The notes beneath the pieces were generated by a model. That model was not told the DNA's origin and ran no database searches. It was given only the letters and a program-made list of their open reading frames with translations. DNA of 5,693 nucleotides from Candidatus Dojkabacteria bacterium (GTDB lineage: Bacteria; Patescibacteriota; Dojkabacteria; J137): NCBI GenBank assembly GCA_003694175.1, contig RFKV01000049.1:1-5693 (forward strand), read 5' to 3'. Positions 1 through 5,134 of this stretch are shown one piece after another. Within the stretch, counting starts at the first letter, position 1. Each line of letters starts with the position of its first letter. A program made the translations under genes and the position numbers.

Positions 1-30
1 TCATTTTTACTGTCATCTAATTTTAAATTT

Positions 31-1860
31 ATGGATGATATTAGTTTACCAAAAAGTTCAAATCATAAAGAAGACTCGTCAAGTACCTCGAAGAGTGTCC
101 TGCCAAAAGTTAACCTAATGAATTCTTCCTCCCCTGGGGGCAATTTTATTAATTTCTTGGTGTCTAAAGGGTTACTGGATCAGGAAGTAGGAAATAAACT
201 GAAGTTAAAAGCTATGTCTGAATCAATACGAATCGAGGACGCCGTTTTGAACATTTGGGACAAATCCAAAATGGATGACTATCATAAGTTGTATGCAGAA
301 TTTAAAGGTTGGAAGTATATAGACCTAAACTATCAAGTCATTTCTGGGAACATTTTGAAAAGGTTAGGAAGGGATTTTCTGACTAAAAAAATTATGATAC
401 CTTTTAGATACGTTAATGAACCTGACGACCCAAATCTAGTTAAGTTTGCCTCGGGTGATCCTTTAGATTTACAAAGTATAAAATTTGTTGAGTCTGTATT
501 GCAAAGAAAGATTGAGATTTTTTATTCAAATCCAGATGCTATACTCAAGGCTATACGAAAGTCTTATTCAACGGACATAAGTCATAATGTAGCATCTACC
601 TTCTCAAGTACAGCTAAAGTCAAAAAAGATAACATAGAAGATAATTCCATCATTAATGTCATAAACATGATGATGGAATACGCAGTTAATCATAACGTTT
701 CCGATATCCATATAGAGCCAAGAGAGTCCAAGATATCTGTGCGGTTTAGAATACTTGGTGTTTTGTATGAAAAACTTACAATAGAAAACATAAATTTGTT
801 GGCACCCTTAATTACCAGAATTAAAATAATGTCAGATCTCAGAATCGATGAACACAGGATTCCACAAGATGGAAGATTTTCATACCAAACTGAAACTTCT
901 AAATCCATTGATGTTAGGGTTTCAACTGTACCTAGTTTATTTGGAGAAAAAGTTGTCATGAGAATATTGGATAAAAATCAAAAAGTGTCAACCTTAGAGG
1001 AATTAGGTTTTAGGTATTCTAATCTAGAACAGATCATCAAAGTGATAAAAATGACTCAGGGGCTTGTATTGGTCACTGGGCCAACGGGAAGTGGAAAGAC
1101 AAGGACACTTTCAACTATATTAAATATGGTAAATCGACCAGAAGTTAACATAATGACTTTGGAAGATCCTGTTGAAATTCAAATTGACGGAGTAAATCAG
1201 GTTCAGGTTAATCCTGATGTTGGTTTAACATTTTCGAATGGTTTAAGGGCTTTCCTAAGACAAGATCCTGATATAATAATGGTAGGTGAAATAAGGGATG
1301 GCGAGACTGCATCTCTTGCGGTGCAAGCATCATTGGTAGGAAGAATGGTTTACTCTACTGTGCATACGAACAGTTCAGCGAGTACGTTTACAAGATTGTT
1401 GGACATGGGGGTTCAAAAATACATGATACTTTCGACGATCAAGCTAATTATTGGTCAGAGATTGATTAGGGTTCTTTGCCCGTATTGTAAGAAAAAGACA
1501 AGTATTACTGATCTTGACATGCAATTTCTTTTAAATAGCTTTAATAATATTTCAGAAGTTTTTCGGTCTAGCCAGTATGGCAAGAAGTATTTGGAGGTTT
1601 TAGAGAATATTAATGATAATTTTTATCAGCCAGTCGGATGCCCAAGATGTAACAATACTGGTTATTTTGGGCGTATTGGTATATTCGAATGTATGTATGT
1701 TGATAAAGAAATTACAAGTCTGGTCAATCAAAATGCCTCAGAGGACGAGATAGAGAAATTAGCTTGTCAGAAAGGTATGATAACAATGTTTCAGGATGGC
1801 ATATTAAGAGTTTTAGATGGAGAAACAACTATTACTGAATTAGTCAGAGTGATACAGTAA
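31..1860 (+). CDS. pilB: Type IV pilus extension ATPase, PilB/GspE family
   Basis: This is the cytoplasmic hexameric ATPase that powers pilin polymerisation through the platform protein PilC. Residues 1-36 are a Ser/Lys-rich tail of probable disorder. Residues 37-175 form a T2SSE_N/MshEN-like domain, and the ATPase follows from about 205. Visible motifs are SDIHIEP (224-230), Walker A GPTGSGKT (350-357), Asp box TLEDPVE (376-382), Walker B with DPDIIMVGE (catalytic Glu420) and His box ending STVHTN (442-447). Four cysteines in two CxxC pairs (483/486 and 537/540, the latter followed by GY.GR.GIFE) make the zinc site typical of PilB/GspE and absent from PilT. Oddities: the usual RIDG reads RILG at 240-243, and the first His-box histidine is Arg438. 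No SD precedes the ATG at 31, and the frame is open back to base 1 with no start codon, so the true start could lie outside the window. Family assignment is very secure; the start is not. Confidence 0.95.
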   Translation: MDDISLPKSSNHKEDSSSTSKSVLPKVNLMNSSSPGGNFINFLVSKGLLDQEVGNKLKLKAMSESIRIEDAVLNIWDKSKMDDYHKLYAEFKGWKYIDLNYQVISGNILKRLGRDFLTKKIMIPFRYVNEPDDPNLVKFASGDPLDLQSIKFVESVLQRKIEIFYSNPDAILKAIRKSYSTDISHNVASTFSSTAKVKKDNIEDNSIINVINMMMEYAVNHNVSDIHIEPRESKISVRFRILGVLYEKLTIENINLLAPLITRIKIMSDLRIDEHRIPQDGRFSYQTETSKSIDVRVSTVPSLFGEKVVMRILDKNQKVSTLEELGFRYSNLEQIIKVIKMTQGLVLVTGPTGSGKTRTLSTILNMVNRPEVNIMTLEDPVEIQIDGVNQVQVNPDVGLTFSNGLRAFLRQDPDIIMVGEIRDGETASLAVQASLVGRMVYSTVHTNSSASTFTRLLDMGVQKYMILSTIKLIIGQRLIRVLCPYCKKKTSITDLDMQFLLNSFNNISEVFRSSQYGKKYLEVLENINDNFYQPVGCPRCNNTGYFGRIGIFECMYVDKEITSLVNQNASEDEIEKLACQKGMITMFQDGILRVLDGETTITELVRVIQ

Positions 1861-1877
1861 GGATTTAAGACCCTAAT

Positions 1878-1896
1878 TAAAAAAGTTACTTTTTTA
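1878..1896 (+). other. Weak A/T stem-loop between pilB and pilT
   Basis: T+AAAAAA+G (1878-1885) pairs with C+TTTTTT+A (1889-1896) around a 3-nt loop, giving 8 bp with only one G-C pair. It sits just ahead of the AGGA site at 1898. It is too weak to be a convincing terminator. It could modestly affect translation of pilT or mark an mRNA processing point, or it may simply reflect AT-rich composition. Confidence 0.25.
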
Positions 1897-1897
1897 T

Positions 1898-1901
1898 AGG
1901 A
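1898..1901 (+). promoter_or_regulatory. Ribosome binding site (AGGA) of the pilT-like gene
   Basis: AGGA lies 5 nt before the ATG at 1907. It matters because it supports this far-upstream start and therefore the long N-terminal tail of the ATPase; the next in-frame Met codons are at 2057 and 2123. An in-frame TAA at 1874 rules out a longer product. Confidence 0.5.
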
Positions 1902-1906
1902 CTACC

Positions 1907-3232
1907 ATGCCAATCAAAACTGTTAAATCTACTTTAAACTTGAATCAACAGGTTGGAGTTCCTGGAATTGATAGACCTGGGGATCGTGATCGAGATCAGC
2001 AATCTGTGGATAAGATAAATAAGCCTTTATTGGATTCGGAGAACTTGGAATCCAAAATGATCTTAAGTTATCAAGGAGATATATATGGTGATGTAGATAA
2101 TGATGCAAGCACAGAACTTGAAATGACGAGGACAGAGAATTTTCCCGTTTCTCCTTTAAATTCATCAGATGTTTTAGTTACATCAAAGGTTAGTAAGGTT
2201 GATAAACCTGTTATAAAGTCGTACAACTTAATTGATATCTTAAATGAAGCATTACAAATAGGTGCGTCTGATGTACACCTGAGTCTTGGGTATAGAGCTT
2301 TTGCCAGGAAAAATAAAAAACTTGTTATGCTACGGTCACAGATATTAAACAACCAATCAATTCAGTCATATATTAATGAAATAAATAGGTTTTTAGGAAA
2401 TAACAGTAGTGTCAATATTTTTAGTTATTTGGTTAATAATGATCATTACGATACGGCTGTAGATATATTTGGACACAGAATCAGAGTAAATATCGTAAAA
2501 GTATCAGGTTCATACTCTATCTCATTGAGGCTTATACCTAGTAAAATCAGGAGTCTTGAAGAGCTCAAATTACCTGTTAATTTGGAAAACTTAATAAAGT
2601 TTAAAAATGGCCTTGTTTTAGTAACAGGTTCAACAGGTAGTGGAAAATCTACAACTCTTGCTGCACTTATAAACAAAATAAATACCACAGAAACAAAAAA
2701 AATAATAACTCTAGAGGATCCTGTGGAATATATTTATCCAAAATCGTTATCCTTGGTTGTGCAGAGAAATTTTGGTACAGACTTCTATGATTGGAAGGAT
2801 GGTATTAAGTCAGCTATGAGACAAGATCCAAATATAATTTTGATTGGTGAAATTAGAGATTCAGAAACTCTAAATGCTTGTCTGAATGCTGCTGAAACCG
2901 GACATTTGGTTTTTGCTACTCTTCATACTAATTCGGCAAGTGCGACAATACAAAGGTTAATTGACATGTTTGATAGTGAACAAAAATCCTATGCTAAGTC
3001 TGTTATTGCCTCTTGTTTGAGAGCAGTTCTAACACAACATCTCTACCCTGCATTCGATGGGAACTCAATGATTCCGGTGATAGAGCTCCTATACGTGAAT
3101 CATGCAATTCAAAATATTATTAAACAAGAGCTTTTTGAGCAAATCAACAACGTTATTTCAACAAGTGCTTCCGAAGGTATGATCTTATTTGAGAACTACT
3201 ATAATTCTTTAAAGGCTAAGAATTTAATTTAA
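1907..3232 (+). CDS. pilT: Pilus retraction-type ATPase, PilT family, with long N-terminal tail
   Basis: This cytoplasmic hexameric ATPase would drive pilus disassembly and retraction. The PilT core starts near residue 106 (ASDVHLS at 120-126). It then shows IPSKI.SLEEL (210-220), Walker A GSTGSGKS (241-248), Asp box TLEDPVE (268-274), Walker B DPNIILIGE (Glu315) and His box TGHLVFATLHTNSA (331-344). There is no CxxC zinc site, which separates it from PilB. At 441 residues it is about 90 longer than usual PilT proteins. The excess is residues 1-105, rich in Asp, Ser and Asn with a DRDRD run at 26-30, probably disordered. In the C-terminal domain the AIRNLIRE motif needed for retraction in studied PilT proteins appears as AIQNIIKQ (400-407), losing both arginines. 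A PilU-like accessory role is possible. It lies 46 nt after pilB and 1-7 nt before pilC, so the three are likely one transcript. Confidence 0.93.
   Translation: MPIKTVKSTLNLNQQVGVPGIDRPGDRDRDQQSVDKINKPLLDSENLESKMILSYQGDIYGDVDNDASTELEMTRTENFPVSPLNSSDVLVTSKVSKVDKPVIKSYNLIDILNEALQIGASDVHLSLGYRAFARKNKKLVMLRSQILNNQSIQSYINEINRFLGNNSSVNIFSYLVNNDHYDTAVDIFGHRIRVNIVKVSGSYSISLRLIPSKIRSLEELKLPVNLENLIKFKNGLVLVTGSTGSGKSTTLAALINKINTTETKKIITLEDPVEYIYPKSLSLVVQRNFGTDFYDWKDGIKSAMRQDPNIILIGEIRDSETLNACLNAAETGHLVFATLHTNSASATIQRLIDMFDSEQKSYAKSVIASCLRAVLTQHLYPAFDGNSMIPVIELLYVNHAIQNIIKQELFEQINNVISTSASEGMILFENYYNSLKAKNLI
1982..1997 (+). repeat. Three GATC sites in a 6-bp phased microrepeat
   Basis: GATC occurs at 1982, 1988 and 1994, exactly 6 bp apart, within the codons for the DRDRDQ stretch of the PilT N-terminal tail. 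It looks like a short hexamer expansion (GATCGT, GATCGA, GATCAG). It may be neutral and explains part of the acidic/basic low-complexity tail. Confidence 0.6.
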
Positions 3233-3239
3233 AGTGTTT

Positions 3240-4472
3240 ATGGGTACGTACAACTATTCTGCTTTTTCTAAGGATGGAAAAAGAGTATCGGGATTAATAG
3301 AGGCAGCTAATCAGCAGGAAGTAGAGGCGAAGCTTATTAATCTTAATCTCTACCCCATAAGTATAACTGAGAACATAACTGTAAAGCTTAAAGGTTTACT
3401 TAATCAAGAAATAACAGGTATTTCAGAAAAAGACAAAATAGCTGTAATCAGCCAGCTCTCAACAATGTTGAGCGCAGGGATTCCAGTTAATAAAGCCTTT
3501 GATATTATTGTTTCCCAAGCCGAGAAGATGTCAATCAAACAGAAACTTCAAAATGTTCATAAAATGATACAAGCAGGAAAATCTTTATCTGATGCATTTA
3601 GTTTGGAGAAAGGTATTTTAAACGAAATTGAGATAAATCTTCTTAGAGCCGGGGAAAAAAGTGGAAATCTGATTGATGTTTTAAACAAAATAAAGAACGA
3701 CTCACTTAAAGCAAAAAATTTCAAAGGTAAACTGAGAGGAGCCTTGATATACCCTGTTTTGATTCTTTTAGTCATTTTAATTGTGCTTTTTGTAATGATT
3801 TTTTTTATGATTCCACAAGTTAAATCATTGTATGAAAGTTTCGGTTCAGTTGATTTGCCACCAATAACCCAATTTTTAGTTTGGCTGAGTGACATTATAC
3901 TAAATCCGGTAAATGTAGTAATAATTTTGTTAACACTGTTAGTTGCTTATCTTTTGTATAGGTATTATTATAGCACTCAAGATGGAAAGCTAAATATTGA
4001 TAAGTTAAAGCTGAAGTTTCCGATAACGGGTCCTTTAATTATAAACGCTAATATATCTAACATAACTAAAATTATGTCTATGCTTCTCGGCAGTGGAGTT
4101 AGCGTCACAACAACATTTGAGATTGTTGAAAAATCGATCTCCAACAAAGTTTTTAAGGATATAATAAGAAGCTCTATAAATGAGATACTTGCTGGTAATT
4201 CAATTGCAGTAAGTATAGCAAAACACAACCAAAAAATCGCATTTCCTAACTTCATCATACAAATGATATCAGCAGGTGAAGAGTCCGGGAATTTAGTCTC
4301 AGTTCTTAACGACATATCGGAATATTATTATCAGGAATTAGATCAAAAGGTATCGAATTTGACAAAGAGTCTGGAGCCGATTATACTGATAGTGGTGGGT
4401 TTGTTGGTTGCATTTTTAGCAGTGGCGATATATTTACCAATTTATCAAGCAGGAAACATAATTTCTTCGTGA
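3240..4472 (+). CDS. pilC: Type IV pilus inner-membrane platform protein, PilC/GspF family
   Basis: This is the polytopic inner-membrane protein that couples PilB and PilT to pilin movement. The N-terminus (YNYSAFSKDGKRVSG) is the usual PilC opening. Two T2SSF domains follow, counted from the ATG: about 67-192 and 274-398, each with the repeated signature LLRAGEKSGNL (134-144) or MISAGEESGNL (342-352). Predicted membrane helices are about 169-191, 222-243 and 378-401, the last containing EPIILIVVG and LPIYQAGN typical of the family end. Length (410) is normal. A GTG at 3234 would add two residues; ATG 3240 is preferred because it opens the protein as in relatives. No SD is present and the gap to the pilT stop is only 7 nt (1 nt for GTG), suggesting translational coupling. 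It ends in TGA, so TGA is a stop codon in this organism. Confidence 0.95.
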   Translation: MGTYNYSAFSKDGKRVSGLIEAANQQEVEAKLINLNLYPISITENITVKLKGLLNQEITGISEKDKIAVISQLSTMLSAGIPVNKAFDIIVSQAEKMSIKQKLQNVHKMIQAGKSLSDAFSLEKGILNEIEINLLRAGEKSGNLIDVLNKIKNDSLKAKNFKGKLRGALIYPVLILLVILIVLFVMIFFMIPQVKSLYESFGSVDLPPITQFLVWLSDIILNPVNVVIILLTLLVAYLLYRYYYSTQDGKLNIDKLKLKFPITGPLIINANISNITKIMSMLLGSGVSVTTTFEIVEKSISNKVFKDIIRSSINEILAGNSIAVSIAKHNQKIAFPNFIIQMISAGEESGNLVSVLNDISEYYYQELDQKVSNLTKSLEPIILIVVGLLVAFLAVAIYLPIYQAGNIISS

Positions 4473-4484
4473 AGTGATTTTTGT

Positions 4485-4505
4485 CTGCAAAATGCTTTTT
4501 TGTAG
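4485..4505 (+). terminator. Stem-loop just after pilC, possible weak terminator or processing hairpin
   Basis: CTGCAAAA (4485-4492) pairs with TTTTGTAG (4498-4505) as 8 bp including one G-T wobble, around the loop TGCTT, starting 12 nt after the pilC stop. No T-run follows, since the T6 tract is inside the hairpin, so classical Rho-independent termination is doubtful. It could be a 3'-end stabilising or processing structure separating the assembly genes from the pilin transcript. Confidence 0.35.
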
Positions 4506-4521
4506 TATTATAAATAGACAT

Positions 4522-4536
4522 AACTAATAATTAGTT
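4522..4536. promoter_or_regulatory. Perfect 15-bp dyad upstream of the pilin gene, operator-like
   Basis: AACTAAT, one central A, then ATTAGTT form a perfect 7-1-7 inverted repeat 56 nt before the pilin ATG, overlapping or abutting the best promoter candidates. The half-site AACTA/TAGTT recurs in the two repeats that follow. It may be a regulator binding site. As RNA it could also form a 6-bp stem with a 3-nt loop. Its position supports function, but chance dyads are common in AT-rich DNA. Confidence 0.4.
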
Positions 4537-4547
4537 TAATAGTTTAA
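4532..4547 (+). repeat. Two abutting TAGTTTAA direct repeats before the pilin gene
   Basis: TAGTTTAA occurs at 4532-4539 and 4540-4547 with no gap. The first copy overlaps the right arm of the 15-bp dyad. A third copy lies inside the pilin gene at 4744-4751. The close packing looks like a multi-site protein binding region, but a small tandem duplication would give the same pattern. Confidence 0.55.
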
Positions 4548-4564
4548 GCGTGATATTGTATTAA
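4536..4564 (+). promoter_or_regulatory. Candidate pilin promoter (low confidence)
   Basis: TTAATA (4536-4541) and TATTAA (4559-4564) are 17 nt apart and each match 4 of 6 of the -35 and -10 consensus. An alternative is an extended -10, TG-A-TATTGT, with the hexamer at 4554-4559. A promoter here would fit the 119-nt gap after pilC and the need to make far more pilin than assembly proteins. AT-rich DNA yields such matches readily, so the exact boxes are uncertain. Confidence 0.25.
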
Positions 4565-4591
4565 ACACTTATTTTTTATTTTTGCTGTTTT

Positions 4592-5059
4592 ATGATAAAA
4601 ACAAATAGCACCAAAAAAGCTTTCACATTAATCGAGTTGCTTGTCGGAATGGGGATAGTTTCGGTTCTTGTAGGTATGTCTTTGTTAGGGATTAATATTG
4701 TTCAGCAGTCAACCAGAAATACACAAAGAAGGGATATTTTGAATAGTTTAAACATAGCTTTAAACGCTATCTACACAAGTACAAATGTCTATCCTACTAG
4801 TCTAGTGTACACTAGAGGTCCTGCGAATGGTCAGGATACAATCACACTTTCTCCATCTCAGGTTATAAGGTTGTCTCCTCCGTTAAAGATAGGTACTAGC
4901 AACACTACACCCACTAATCCATCAAATACCAATTACTGTTATTCTTCTACTGGGGCCATTTACACAATTGGTGTTCAACTTGAAGATGGTAGTTGGCATT
5001 TTATTACCAACAGTAGTACGCCCGCAAGTACGGCAACTTGTTCGGATAGCGGTTTATAA
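4592..5059 (+). CDS. Type IV prepilin, probable major pilin
   Basis: This is the fibre subunit precursor. The leader is short and basic (residues 1-10, with Lys8-Lys9). It is followed by FTLIELLVG, so cleavage is expected between Ala10 and Phe11, and the conserved Glu is at +5 (Glu15). The -1 residue is Ala, not the usual Gly. Residues 11-35 form the hydrophobic membrane/assembly helix, continuing as an amphipathic helix with QRRD (45-48) to about Tyr61. The globular part (62-155) is rich in Ser, Thr, Asn and Pro, especially 101-115, and has only two cysteines, Cys116 and Cys150, placed to form a disulfide loop closing the C-terminus. Mature size would be 145 residues. No SD precedes the ATG; the leader is U-rich. 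It lies between pilC and a prepilin peptidase. It could be a minor pilin, but it is the only pilin here and has its own apparent control region. Confidence 0.92.
   Translation: MIKTNSTKKAFTLIELLVGMGIVSVLVGMSLLGINIVQQSTRNTQRRDILNSLNIALNAIYTSTNVYPTSLVYTRGPANGQDTITLSPSQVIRLSPPLKIGTSNTTPTNPSNTNYCYSSTGAIYTIGVQLEDGSWHFITNSSTPASTATCSDSGL
4801..4816. repeat. Perfect 16-bp palindrome within the pilin gene
   Basis: TCTAGTGTACACTAGA is identical to its reverse complement and covers codons near residues 70-75 of the pilin, at the start of the globular domain. It has no central spacer, so it suits protein binding to duplex DNA or cruciform formation better than an RNA hairpin. No role can be assigned. 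Confidence 0.7.
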
Positions 5060-5096
5060 ACTTCAATAAATCTGTCCAACTAAAACTAGTTAAAAC

Positions 5097-5101
5097 AGGA
5101 G
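5097..5101 (+). promoter_or_regulatory. Strong SD-like AGGAG without a canonical start codon at the right distance
   Basis: AGGAG is the best SD match before any gene of this window. The codon 9 nt downstream, in frame with the peptidase gene, is ATA at 5111. The next possible in-frame starts are TTG 5123 (21 nt away) and ATG 5135 (33 nt away). Either the peptidase starts at an unusual codon, a base is miscalled, or the site is fortuitous. Confidence 0.4.
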
Positions 5102-5134
5102 AAAAAATCAATAGGTCGCTTTTTGTTTGAAACT

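Noticed and set aside
129..140. CCTCCCCTGGGGG stretch as a hairpin or anti-SD element
   Set aside because: The two arms have a single central base, leaving no room for a loop, and the bases simply encode Ser-Ser-Pro-Gly-Gly.
690..959. Reverse-strand open frame inside pilB, and similar reverse frames at 1929-2165, 2071-2352, 2446-2688, 3557-3895 and 3977-4315
   Set aside because: All lie opposite clearly conserved pilus genes, show no recognisable domain, and have no credible translation signals; they are shadows of the + strand genes.
1878..1896. Rho-independent terminator between pilB and pilT
   Set aside because: The stem has one G-C pair and is not followed by a T-run, and the short gap plus matching function argue for read-through.
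4470..4505. TGA read as an amino acid, extending pilC to a TAG at 4503
   Set aside because: The pilC product already has the normal family C-terminus at the TGA, and the added 12 residues look random, so TGA is a stop and a recoded genetic code is not supported.
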